A stretch of 64,000 nucleotides of DNA from Pseudomonadales bacterium (GTDB taxonomy: Bacteria; Pseudomonadota; Gammaproteobacteria; Pseudomonadales; Azotimanducaceae): the NCBI GenBank assembly GCA_012103505.1, contig WLWP01000002.1:1-64000 (forward strand). The letters run 5' to 3'. Under the pieces are notes generated by a model. The model searched no databases. It was given only the letters and a program-made list of their open reading frames with translations, and was not told the DNA's origin. The translations under genes and the position numbers were made by a program. Below, in pieces: positions 40,961-49,769 of this stretch. The stretch's first letter is position 1; every line of letters starts with the position of its first letter.

Positions 40961-43477
40961 ATGGCGAGCCAATCTGACCCTCAACTATCGACTTATCGAG
41001 CGAAACGAGACGCATCCGAAACACCGGAACCGTTCGGGCGTATTCACATTCCAGCAACGGGCAAGTTGTTTGTAGTGCAACAACACGACGCCAGCCACCT
41101 ACATTTCGACTTTCGCTTCGAGCACGGCGGCGTCCTAAAAAGCTGGGCGGTGCCCAAGGGACCGTCAGACGACCCTCAAGATAAGCGCTTCGCAGCAGAA
41201 ACTGAGGACCATCCCCTCGACTATGCAGACTTCGAAGGCGAGATCCCACCTGGTAACTACGGCGCAGGCCACGTCATCGTCTGGGATCGCGGAACTTATG
41301 AAGCTGTGCATGATATCGAGGAAGGCTACGCCAAAGGCAAACTCCTGCTTGAACTCACCGGTCAAAAACTCAAAGGTCGTTGGACTCTCGTGCGACTGAA
41401 AACAAAAGACAGCACGGGCAAAGAATGGCTCTTTATCAAAGAACACGATGCCTACATCTCAGATAGTGGTCCGACGTTTTCAGACAATTCGGTGTTGTCA
41501 GGTCTGACTGTCAAGCAATTGCAAAAACCTAAACCGCTTGTCTCAGCGCTTAGGCGTAAGGTTGCTAAAATCCGCGGTGCCCAGGATGCACCCGTCGCGT
41601 CTATTGCGACCAAACCAATGCTCGCTTCTGCAGCAGAACCACACGACCGCAAGGGTTGGCTCTGGGAATTGAAATATGACGGCTACCGGATTCTCATTAA
41701 AAAAACAGTGGACGGCATAGCGCTCGTTACACGCAATGGCTACAACTTAGCCGACCGATTTCCCGAAATTTGCCAAGTCGTACAACACCTCCCGATCGAT
41801 GAATTCATTATCGACGGTGAACTAGTGGTTAACGATCAACAGGGCAAGCCGAGTTTCGCTCTGATGCAGCAGCGCGGTCGAGCAACATCAGGTATCAACG
41901 TTGCCCGAAGCGCAATTGAGCTGCCCGCAACCTATTTTGCGTTCGACGCCTTGTTTATTGGTGACTACGATTTACGCAGAGCACCACTAACTGAGCGTAA
42001 GAAGATTCTCCAAAGTCTGTTGCCAATTTGCTCAGCGCTACGGTTTTCCGAGCACATTGTTGAACACGGTAGAGATACCTATCGAGCGGCTGAGAGTATG
42101 GGTATCGAAGGCGTCGTCGGTAAAAGAGCCGACTCTTCCTACGCCTCCGGGCGTAGCCAAGACTGGATCAAAGTTCGTAACAACCGCACCGCTGAATTTT
42201 TTGTCGTCGGCTGGTCGGGTAGTAAAAGCAATCCAGACGATATCGGTTCCATCGCACTCGCGGAATACCGGGGCGCTGATCCTGTCTACGTGGGACATGC
42301 GGGGTCGGGACTCGCAGCACGTTTTCGCGGTGAGCTTCTCAGCCAATTCAAGAAACTGTCGCGCAAAACTTGCCCTCTGCCAGACGTCCCAGAGACGAAA
42401 CGTACAACACATTGGGTACGACCAAAGATCGTCGTTGAGATCGCCTACACCGAATACACCCCCTACGGCCATCTGCGTCACCCATCAATCCAGCGCGTTC
42501 GGGACGACAAAGAACCGAAAGACTGCGTTTCCCAACTTCTGCCTCTACTAGACGGCGCAGCAGGCAGTCCGCTCACGCAAACGCCCGATATCAAAATTGA
42601 GACAACAAATCCCGACAAGATTTTCTACCCGGAGCCGGGATTCACCAAGGCAGATTTGGTGAGCTATTACCGTGCCATAGCGAAGTGGATGCTACCTCAC
42701 CTCGCCAGACGACCCATCGTGCTCACAAGGTATCCCGATGGCGTGGATGGAAAATCTTTCTACCAACGAGACATCCCAGACTATGTACCGGACTGGCTCC
42801 AACGCGAAGTCCTTTGGTCTGAGTCGACCGAGAAGGAAGTAAAGTATGTGATCGCTCGGACTGGGGAAGATCTCGCCTACCTTGGCAATATGGGCACGAT
42901 TCCCATCCACATGTGGCACTCAACATTGGATGATCTCGATCACCCAGACTGGTGCGTACTAGACCTCGATCCGAAGAAAGCACCTTTTTCAGATGTAGTC
43001 ACCTTAGCGCTCGCGATTGGTGACCTTACGACGGAACTTGGTTTACCGGCATATCCCAAGACGAGTGGTGCCAGTGGCTTACACGTTTTGATTCCGCTGG
43101 ATCGACAACTGACGCATCAACAATCTCAGACCCTGGGTGAACTACTTGCCAAGGTGATCGTGGATCGACATCCAGACATCGCGACAATTGCGCGATCGAT
43201 CCGCGCACGTGGCGACAAAGTCTACGTCGACTACCTACAAAACGGTCACGGTAGACTGATCGTAGCGCCCTTCTCTGCACGTGCCGAACAAGCTGGCAGC
43301 GTGTCAATGCCACTGCACTGGCGGGAAGTAAACAGGGGTCTGAAGAACTCCAAGTTTCATATCGCTAATGCTGTCGCGCGTATGAAACGCATGCGGACTG
43401 ATCCCCTCCACGAAGTCCTGCACAACTCACCTGATCTAGTTCGAGCCTTAGCAAAGCTATCTGAAATACTGAAATAG
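40961..43477 (+). CDS. ligD: ATP-dependent DNA ligase D (PE-ligase-polymerase)
   Basis: About 838 residues from the ATG at 40961; a GTG at 40940 is also in frame. Order: 3'-phosphoesterase (about 20-160; HDASHLHFDFR, LKSWAVPKGPS), ligase (about 210-520; active-site Lys238 in ELKYDGYR, EGVVGKRADSSY) and primase-polymerase (about 540-835; YPDGVDGKSFYQR, VLDLDPKKA with the metal DxD, KTSGASGLHV). All three catalytic parts appear intact. It mends double-strand breaks with Ku. The order is that of Pseudomonas LigD. Confidence 0.95.
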   Translation: MASQSDPQLSTYRAKRDASETPEPFGRIHIPATGKLFVVQQHDASHLHFDFRFEHGGVLKSWAVPKGPSDDPQDKRFAAETEDHPLDYADFEGEIPPGNYGAGHVIVWDRGTYEAVHDIEEGYAKGKLLLELTGQKLKGRWTLVRLKTKDSTGKEWLFIKEHDAYISDSGPTFSDNSVLSGLTVKQLQKPKPLVSALRRKVAKIRGAQDAPVASIATKPMLASAAEPHDRKGWLWELKYDGYRILIKKTVDGIALVTRNGYNLADRFPEICQVVQHLPIDEFIIDGELVVNDQQGKPSFALMQQRGRATSGINVARSAIELPATYFAFDALFIGDYDLRRAPLTERKKILQSLLPICSALRFSEHIVEHGRDTYRAAESMGIEGVVGKRADSSYASGRSQDWIKVRNNRTAEFFVVGWSGSKSNPDDIGSIALAEYRGADPVYVGHAGSGLAARFRGELLSQFKKLSRKTCPLPDVPETKRTTHWVRPKIVVEIAYTEYTPYGHLRHPSIQRVRDDKEPKDCVSQLLPLLDGAAGSPLTQTPDIKIETTNPDKIFYPEPGFTKADLVSYYRAIAKWMLPHLARRPIVLTRYPDGVDGKSFYQRDIPDYVPDWLQREVLWSESTEKEVKYVIARTGEDLAYLGNMGTIPIHMWHSTLDDLDHPDWCVLDLDPKKAPFSDVVTLALAIGDLTTELGLPAYPKTSGASGLHVLIPLDRQLTHQQSQTLGELLAKVIVDRHPDIATIARSIRARGDKVYVDYLQNGHGRLIVAPFSARAEQAGSVSMPLHWREVNRGLKNSKFHIANAVARMKRMRTDPLHEVLHNSPDLVRALAKLSEILK

Positions 43478-43552
43478 CGCGTCTGGCACGGTAAAGTCAC
43501 TGATTGAGTAGTCGCACACCCGTGTCTACACACGGTATTGAGGGAGAGATCA

Positions 43553-46500
43553 TTGAAGCTTTTAATTGCGAACCGGGGCGAGATCGCGATCCGGATAAAC
43601 CGCTCTGCCCAGGACCTTGGGATAGAGACAGTCTGTGTATTTGCGGAAGACGAAGCAAATTCTCTGCATACGCAAGTCAGTGACAAATCGTTCGCGCTGT
43701 CTGGCAGCGGTCCCAGTGCTTATCTAGATATCGAGGCGATGGTCAACGCAGCAGTCTCTGAGGGCTGTTCAGCGGTCCATCCTGGCTATGGTTTCCTGTC
43801 AGAAAATGCTGCCTTCGCAGCAACGCTCAATGAAGCCGGTATTCAATTTGTAGGACCCTCCCCTGAAATCCTCGAATTGTTTGGTGATAAATCACAGGCA
43901 AGGGCACAGGCAGTTTCTGCTGATGTGCCTGTACTTAAGGGCGCCGAAGGACCAGCCAGTATCGCCGACATTGAAGCGTTCTTCGCCGCACTAGCGCCAG
44001 GATCAACCATGATCATCAAAGCGCTGAGCGGTGGCGGTGGTCGCGGCATGCGCGTCGTTAACTCTGCAGACGGTATCGCCGAAGCCTATGCTCGATGCCA
44101 ATCTGAGGCTTTGGCCGCTTTCGGCAGCGATGGCGTCTACTGCGAAGAGTTCATGCCAAACCCTCGCCATATTGAGGTTCAGATTATCGGCGATGGGCAA
44201 AGCATTATTAACCTCGGCGAACGAGACTGTAGTTTGCAACGTAGGCACCAAAAAATTCTCGAATTCGCGCCAGCACCCAATCTATCCGAAGACGTGCGCG
44301 CCAAAATCATTGCTGCCGCGGAACGCTTAGCAGAAAGCGTTGGCTATCAAAGTCTTGGTACGTTTGAGTTTTTGCTAAACGCTGAAAACCCCGAGCAATA
44401 CGCCTTCATCGAGGCAAACCCACGGCTGCAGGTAGAACATACAGTTACCGAAGAAGTTACACAGACAGACCTAGTTGCCATCCAACTACAGATCGCCCAA
44501 GGCATTACATTAGCTGAGCAAGGACTCGACCAATCCATCAAACCACAAGGTTTGGCCGTGCAAGCTCGCGTTAATTTGGAAACGATTAACGAAGCAGGCG
44601 ACGTTGTTCCCTCCGGCGGTAAGCTGCAACACTTCGACACGCCCGGCGGTCCTGGAATTCGCGTCGATACCTTCGGTTATACGGGTTATACGACGAGCCC
44701 TAGATACGACTCCCTGCTGGCCAAGGTCATAACAAGCTCGCGAGCCGGAGATCTCACGGCTTTAACCACCAAAGCTAACAGAGCTTTAGCCGATTTTAGG
44801 ATTACCGGTGCCAACACAAACATCAGCTTTCTCCAAGCACTCTTGTCGCACAAGGAAATTGCAAAAGGAAATGTCACGACCACCTTTATCGAAAATAACG
44901 TTGAAGAACTTGTTAATCACGCAGGTACTTCGAATCATTTTGCCACTGGGGAGGGAGAAACACGCATTGCAGGAGCGCAGATCGATGCCAACAATCCGCT
45001 AGCGGTCCTAGACTTCGGCCAAGCACAAACCACACCAACAGCAAAAGTGGATAGTGTTTCCGACGCCCCGGAAGGCACGCTCCCTGTGGCCTCCCCGCTG
45101 CAGGGCACGATCGTAAGCATAGAAGTAGGCGTTGGTGATGAAGTCCAGGCTGGTCAAGTCCTCGCAATCATGGAATCCATGAAGATGGAACATGAGATTA
45201 AGTCGGAAGTTGGCGGCAAGGTTCTCAGTGTCAATGTCGCAACATCTGAAGCGATATGGGAAGGCCATACGTTGATGTTGTTGGAAGAGGGTGAGGTAGC
45301 AGGTACGCAGAACATCGAAGAAGTAGAAATTGACCTCGACTACATCCGGCCCGATCTGCAAGAGTCTTATGATCGCCATGCCAAGACGCTCGACGAAAAC
45401 CGCCCGAGCGCAGTCGCAAGAAGACATGACAAAGGGCAACGTACCACCCGAGAGAACATCGTGGATCTCTGCGATGACGACACTTTCGTGGAGTACGGCG
45501 CGCTCGTGATCGCCGCGCAACGGCGACGCCACTCCGTTGAGCATCTCATGGATATGAGCCCAGCGGACGGCATGGTTGTTGGGGTAGGCGCAATCAATGG
45601 CACTGACTTTGCCGATCCTGACAACCGGTGTGTGGTTATGTCATATGACTATACGGTGCTCGCAGGTACACAAGGCGCGCAAAACCATCGCAAAACCGAT
45701 CGCATGATCGACATCGCCAGCAATGGAAAAATGCCAATGGTCATCTTCGCTGAAGGCGGAGGCGGTCGGCCTGGCGATACCGACGGATTGGGTATGGGTT
45801 CTCGAACTTTCGCTCGTTTCGCGACGCTTTCGGGGTTGGTGCCTATGGTGGGTATCACTACCGGTCGTTATTTTGCTGGTAACGCCTCCTTACTCGGGTG
45901 CTGCGATGTGATCATCGCCACCGAGGGATCAAACATCGGCATGGGTGGCCCTGCGATGATCGAAGGTGGCGGTCTTGGTATTTTCGCTCCAGAGGATATC
46001 GGTCCGACATCGGTGCAAGTCGCGAGCGGCGTCATCGACCTACTCGTCAAAGATGAGGAAGAAGCCGTTGCTGTGACCAAAAAGTATCTCTCTTATTTCC
46101 AAGGCACGGCGACAGATTACGAGACGCACGATCAACGCAAGATGCGACAGATCGTGCCGGAAAACCGACTTCGCGTTTACTCTATACGTGACGTGATCGA
46201 GACCATTGCAGACGTCGATTCTGTGCTTGAGATCCGACCAAACTTCGGCCACGGAATGATCACCTCGCTCGTACGGATCGAAGGCAAACCTATGGGAGTC
46301 ATCGCTAACAACCCACACCACTTGGGTGGCGCTATCGACTCAGACGCGTCGGACAAAGGCGCTCGTTTCATGCAGCTGTGCGACGCCTTCGATATCCCAC
46401 TCCTCTACCTGTGCGACACTCCTGGCATTATGGTCGGTCCCGAAATCGAGCATACGGCTCTTGTTCGACACTCGAGTCGCATGTTCATCGTCGGCGCGAA

Positions 46501-46888
46501 CCTTACAGTGCCATTTTTTACAATCGTCATTCGCAAAGCCTACGGATTAGGTGCCATTGCGATGGCTGGTGGATCCTACAAAACGCCGTTCTTTACAGTC
46601 TCCTGGCCAACCGGCGAATTCGGCGGTATGGGACTCGAAGGCTCAGTCAAACTCGGTTACAGAAAGGAGTTGGCTGCAATCGAGGATCCACAAGAGCGCC
46701 TAGAAAAATATGAAGAGATGGTGGCACGCGCCTACGATGTGGGCAAGGCCGTGAACAACGCCAATCTTTTCAGCATCGATGACACGATCGATCCGGCGGA
46801 TTCGCGTTGGTGGGTGGCGAGTCTCTTGAGTTCAGTGCGAACAGAACCACGCTCAGGAAAGAAAAGACCCTGCGTGGATGCTTGGTAA
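43553..46888 (+). CDS. Single-chain biotin-dependent acyl-CoA carboxylase (BC-BCCP-CT)
   Basis: About 1111 residues. The TTG at 43553 is chosen because AGGGAGAG lies just before it and the protein then starts KLLIANRGEIA, the normal biotin-carboxylase start. Domains: biotin carboxylase (about 1-445; HPGYGFLSENAAF, GGGGRGMRVV, FIEANPRLQVEHTVTE), biotin carrier (about 510-580; biotinyl Lys544 in ESMKMEH), carboxyltransferase (about 600-1105; FAEGGGGRPGDTDG, YLCDTPGIMVGPEIE). This all-in-one layout is like the long-chain acyl-CoA carboxylases of bacteria and unlike the four-subunit AccABCD. Substrate (acetyl-, propionyl- or longer acyl-CoA) cannot be read here. The stop codon lies in a tandem repeat. 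Confidence 0.9.
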   Translation: MKLLIANRGEIAIRINRSAQDLGIETVCVFAEDEANSLHTQVSDKSFALSGSGPSAYLDIEAMVNAAVSEGCSAVHPGYGFLSENAAFAATLNEAGIQFVGPSPEILELFGDKSQARAQAVSADVPVLKGAEGPASIADIEAFFAALAPGSTMIIKALSGGGGRGMRVVNSADGIAEAYARCQSEALAAFGSDGVYCEEFMPNPRHIEVQIIGDGQSIINLGERDCSLQRRHQKILEFAPAPNLSEDVRAKIIAAAERLAESVGYQSLGTFEFLLNAENPEQYAFIEANPRLQVEHTVTEEVTQTDLVAIQLQIAQGITLAEQGLDQSIKPQGLAVQARVNLETINEAGDVVPSGGKLQHFDTPGGPGIRVDTFGYTGYTTSPRYDSLLAKVITSSRAGDLTALTTKANRALADFRITGANTNISFLQALLSHKEIAKGNVTTTFIENNVEELVNHAGTSNHFATGEGETRIAGAQIDANNPLAVLDFGQAQTTPTAKVDSVSDAPEGTLPVASPLQGTIVSIEVGVGDEVQAGQVLAIMESMKMEHEIKSEVGGKVLSVNVATSEAIWEGHTLMLLEEGEVAGTQNIEEVEIDLDYIRPDLQESYDRHAKTLDENRPSAVARRHDKGQRTTRENIVDLCDDDTFVEYGALVIAAQRRRHSVEHLMDMSPADGMVVGVGAINGTDFADPDNRCVVMSYDYTVLAGTQGAQNHRKTDRMIDIASNGKMPMVIFAEGGGGRPGDTDGLGMGSRTFARFATLSGLVPMVGITTGRYFAGNASLLGCCDVIIATEGSNIGMGGPAMIEGGGLGIFAPEDIGPTSVQVASGVIDLLVKDEEEAVAVTKKYLSYFQGTATDYETHDQRKMRQIVPENRLRVYSIRDVIETIADVDSVLEIRPNFGHGMITSLVRIEGKPMGVIANNPHHLGGAIDSDASDKGARFMQLCDAFDIPLLYLCDTPGIMVGPEIEHTALVRHSSRMFIVGANLTVPFFTIVIRKAYGLGAIAMAGGSYKTPFFTVSWPTGEFGGMGLEGSVKLGYRKELAAIEDPQERLEKYEEMVARAYDVGKAVNNANLFSIDDTIDPADSRWWVASLLSSVRTEPRSGKKRPCVDAW

Positions 46889-46940
46889 AGAGGATGCTTG
46901 GTAAAGAGGTTGCTTGGTAAAGAAGATGCTTGGTAGAGAG
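46877..46940. repeat. Four-copy 16-bp tandem repeat over the carboxylase stop codon
   Basis: GATGCTTGGTAAAGAG occurs at 46877-46892 and 46893-46908; near copies are at 46909-46924 and 46925-46940, followed by a partial GGTGCTT. The carboxylase stop TAA (46886-46888) sits in the first copy, so the repeats begin in the coding end. The rest of 46889-47110 shows no gene. Confidence 0.85.
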
Positions 46941-47110
46941 GGTGCTTCCAGTCCACACGTAGAATGACGCCTAAACAGAGGTCTAAGCAACACCTTGATC
47001 AATCTGTTCGACGATGACATCGGGAAAAGATGCGCTCGGTTTGGAGACATGTGTATTACGCAACGTAAGGTATCAACTAACGGAAGATTAAGTTTCAGTC
47101 TCCCAACGGG

Positions 47111-47734
47111 TTAGTCGAAAACCGTCAAATAAGCCGGATCATCTCGGCAGTCAAACGCAGCTGAAATATCTGCCGCAATTACCCGACCCTTAGATAGCTC
47201 GGGTAGCCCGTCACGCGGAAAAAACTCAGCGGCTTCAACTTCGTAGCCTGCTTTGGGCTCTTGCTCAGCAAGTTCTTCCGCCAAAAAGAAGAATTTGTAA
47301 AAGTCTCTCGGGTCTTGGTTGTAGGGATGCTTTGCCTTGTGGCGCACGGCATACAACTGTGTCGCCTTAACTTTGAGGGTTGCTTCTTCACTAATTTCCT
47401 TTACGCAGTTATCCGCAGCGGAAATCCCTACATCGGCGTAACCGCCGGGCAGCGTCCAAAGACCATCGCTTTTTTCACGCACCAATAGAATACGGTCATC
47501 ACGCATGACTGCGCCGCGAACATCTACTTTAGGTGTCGCATAGCCCTGCCCATGATCTGGAAAGAGCTGGGGAACGCGTTCCAATGGCACATCACCCAAT
47601 GCTGCAAGCATTGCAGTCGCGATATCAGAAATTTCTTGATAACGCTCTTTGTCGAACTCATCTGCTCCGAAAAACAATCCAGTGGACGCAATGCCATGCA
47701 AGCGTTTCGTCCAACTCAACCATTCAGACTCCAC
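47111..47734 (-). CDS. Nudix hydrolase with N-terminal Nudix_N_2-like domain
   Basis: 207 residues. An N-terminal helical region (about 1-62; WLSWTKRLHGIASTGLFF, YQEISDIATAM) precedes the Nudix fold (about 68-190; VRGAVMRDDRILLVREKSDGLWTLPGGYADVGIS, then VKEISEEATLKV). The Nudix box keeps the EISEEA core but has Ile where the first Glu normally stands, as in related ADP-sugar hydrolases with GGWADVG. It should cleave a nucleoside-diphosphate-linked compound. The GTG start at 47734 lies 5 bases after the DUF6491 gene's stop, so it closes that operon. Confidence 0.85.
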   Translation of the reverse strand: MESEWLSWTKRLHGIASTGLFFGADEFDKERYQEISDIATAMLAALGDVPLERVPQLFPDHGQGYATPKVDVRGAVMRDDRILLVREKSDGLWTLPGGYADVGISAADNCVKEISEEATLKVKATQLYAVRHKAKHPYNQDPRDFYKFFFLAEELAEQEPKAGYEVEAAEFFPRDGLPELSKGRVIAADISAAFDCRDDPAYLTVFD

Positions 47735-47739
47735 GCCGT

Positions 47740-48252
47740 TTATGCTTTCTTCTTGCGCTTTTGGGTTTTCAGGGAGTCTTTGAGATGTAGCAATTGCTCC
47801 CTAGTGACACTCTGAAACTCTGGTATGGGACACCGAACACCAGGTCGCATCCCGCCTCCCCAATTTTCCAACGGACGCAATGTGTCGTGCTTGCACAGTT
47901 TGGTACTGCGCGTCTCAAGTAAAACGGGATTTCCTCGGCGCATACCAGGGCAACGGTGTTTAAACTGAACGATATAGAATTCATCACGAGAGACTTGAAC
48001 TGAAACATGTCGTTCGTCCAACACCTCTGTACGCCGAATACTACTGCGTCGAATACAACGCTCTGACTCGACATAGTCATCCAATTCAGGATCTCGGTTC
48101 AAGATCTCATCAACGGAGAGCCTCGCTTGCTCTGTTGGAGATTCTGGCACTGAGGACTCTGCCGCTTTTTCATCTTTGCCATTCGTGGCATCCGCAAACG
48201 CCCCATGCGCAACGACCAGCACGACGACTAGAATTGACTGCCATATTTTCAT
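47740..48252 (-). CDS. DUF6491-like exported protein, copy 1
   Basis: 170 residues with a signal peptide (1-20, ILVVVLVVAHGAFAD). The core has CIRRSSIRRTEVLDERHVSVQV, VQFKHRCPGMRRGN and KLCKHDTLRPLEN, a Cys pattern (CIRxxxIRxTEV .. RCPG) typical of DUF6491. Function unknown; periplasmic, with likely disulfides. A Lys-rich end (KTQKRKKKA) is unusual for a periplasmic protein. It overlaps the upstream paralogue by ATGA, so it is a tandem duplicate. Confidence 0.75.
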   Translation of the reverse strand: MKIWQSILVVVLVVAHGAFADATNGKDEKAAESSVPESPTEQARLSVDEILNRDPELDDYVESERCIRRSSIRRTEVLDERHVSVQVSRDEFYIVQFKHRCPGMRRGNPVLLETRSTKLCKHDTLRPLENWGGGMRPGVRCPIPEFQSVTREQLLHLKDSLKTQKRKKKA

Positions 48253-48728
48253 GATTCGTCTAACTCACTCTTAATCATCGCAACCTGCTCAAGCGCTGCT
48301 GGTTCAAATTTCCCCCAACGACAACTCACCGTGTATGGGCCGTCATGGAAACGATCGCGCGCCTCAAACCGGCTGTTTTTACAAAACCGGCCACCCCAAG
48401 GCTCCAATTTCAAAAGCATGTCGTCGGTGAGGCCTGTGCACTTGTGCAACAATCGATTAACCCAGAAACGATTGTGGGACCCATGCACGATCACCAACTC
48501 CTCGTTCACAACTTCCATGGAACGCACTGCTCGAGCGGATAGGCACTCGCTTGCTTCGGGAGCTTCTTCGGTCATTGACTCATCAAATATGATGCCGGTC
48601 GCCGGGGGTGGCGTCTCAGCCCATACCGTCGACGTTAATATGGGCACCACGCAGGCCATGATTATTCGGAGCATGACGGTTCGAGCCAAGGTAATCCGGG
48701 CAACGATTGTTCGGAATACAAATTTCAT
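48249..48728 (-). CDS. DUF6491-like exported protein, copy 2
   Basis: 159 residues. The signal region is long (about 1-37, RIIMACVVPILTSTVWAE) with RTIVARITLART before it, so the ATG at 48728 may be a little early; a GAGGTG site supports it. The core keeps CLSARAVRSMEVVNEELVIVH, VNRLLHKCTGL and RFCKNSRFEARD, matching copy 1 in spacing (C...C G...C) though the sequences have diverged. First gene of the set 48728-47111: this protein, copy 1, then the Nudix hydrolase. Confidence 0.7.
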   Translation of the reverse strand: MKFVFRTIVARITLARTVMLRIIMACVVPILTSTVWAETPPPATGIIFDESMTEEAPEASECLSARAVRSMEVVNEELVIVHGSHNRFWVNRLLHKCTGLTDDMLLKLEPWGGRFCKNSRFEARDRFHDGPYTVSCRWGKFEPAALEQVAMIKSELDES

Positions 48729-48863
48729 CGGACACCTCGTAGCAGCTACAAAATTAGTTTCTGCCTCTCTTTCGACAATGTATAGGGCAAATTGTTCGAC
48801 GTTTCGTCTAATAGAGGAGATGGTCGAATCGTTGAGATTCGACTCAGTTTGGACTGTCGAACA

Positions 48864-49694
48864 TCAATCTGCGTCAGGCCAAAGCGCCATTGATGACGCG
48901 CAAGGCACTGACGCAGTCTGAGTCCAGCTTTTTGCTAAAGAGTTCATCTCCCTTGTCTTGCCTCGATTGATCGCATAGATCGGGACCCCAAGCTCAGATG
49001 CCTTGCGCACAAACCGAAAACTCGAGAAAACCATCAACGAGCTGCCCACAACCAGCAGGGCTGAGCTCTCCGCCACCCAACGATAGGCAAACGCCACTCG
49101 CTCTTTAGGCACGCTGTCCCCGTAGAAGACAACATTTGGTTTTAACATCCCTCCGCAGAATGCACATTCAGGAACTCTGAAAGCAGCAAACGCCTCACTC
49201 TCGAGGTCGGCATCACCATCAGGTGCCATGATCGCTTGATGTCCAATTTCTGTGATCTCTGGGTTGTGGACTTCCAACCACCCCTGAAGCTCGTCGCGAT
49301 CGGATAGCCGAGCGCAATCTAGACAAACAACCTCATCGAGCCGGCCATGCAGATCGATCACATCCCGACTACCTGCAGTCTGATGCAGACGGTCCACATT
49401 CTGAGTAATGATGCCAGTGACCCAACCCTTCGCTTCCCACTGGGCCAAATAATCATGCGCGGCATTGGGTTGGGCTTTGCAAAACTCCGGGTAGCCAACT
49501 TGTGATCGAGCCCAGTAACGTTGGCGCCAAGATAAGTGCTCAACAAAGTCTTTGTGCAGCACAGGTGCGGGTCGTTTCCACGCGCCTTGTTCATCCCGAT
49601 AGTCCCCGATCCCTGAAGGCGTACTGCAACCAGCCCCAGTCAGAACCAGAAGTCTGTCGTGTCGAGCAAGCGCATCGGTTAAATCCTCAATCAC
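48864..49694 (-). CDS. Sir2-family NAD-dependent deacylase with C-terminal frameshift
   Basis: 276 residues as read, class II (SIRT4-like) sirtuin. NAD motif TGAGCSTPSGIGDYR (19-33), TQNVDRLH, catalytic His116 (DLHG), zinc cysteines at 124/127 (CLDC) and 177/180 (CAFC), and GSSLMVFSSFRFV. The GTG start at 49694 follows a GAAAAGAAAG site. After NRGKTR the reading goes out of the family pattern. In the +1 frame the same bases give GDELFSKKLDSDC..ALRVINGALA with a stop at 48874, the expected ending. A missing G in the C-run 48950-48952 (plus-strand view) explains it: real frameshift or assembly error. The active-site core is intact. Confidence 0.85.
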   Translation of the reverse strand: MIEDLTDALARHDRLLVLTGAGCSTPSGIGDYRDEQGAWKRPAPVLHKDFVEHLSWRQRYWARSQVGYPEFCKAQPNAAHDYLAQWEAKGWVTGIITQNVDRLHQTAGSRDVIDLHGRLDEVVCLDCARLSDRDELQGWLEVHNPEITEIGHQAIMAPDGDADLESEAFAAFRVPECAFCGGMLKPNVVFYGDSVPKERVAFAYRWVAESSALLVVGSSLMVFSSFRFVRKASELGVPIYAINRGKTREMNSLAKSWTQTASVPCASSMALWPDAD

Positions 49695-49769
49695 ACTACT
49701 TTCTTTTCCACGTGTACAAATTCACAATTCAAACCCACAATCTATATTCAAATTTTTAAGGGGAACGGG

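Noticed and set aside
40761..41249. Long open frame on the minus strand across the ku-ligD gap and ligD start (about 160 codons)
   Set aside because: It lies antisense to the conserved phosphoesterase domain, resembles no family and has no ribosome site.
43520..43535. CCGTGT/ACACGG 6-bp stem as a terminator between ligD and the carboxylase gene
   Set aside because: Short stem, no T-run, and it directly precedes the ribosome site of the next gene.
26803..45025. Further TTCGGCCAA occurrences (near 26803 and 45014) as copies of the integrase-flank repeat
   Set aside because: They fall inside well-conserved coding sequence and match over only about nine bases, so chance is the simpler reading.
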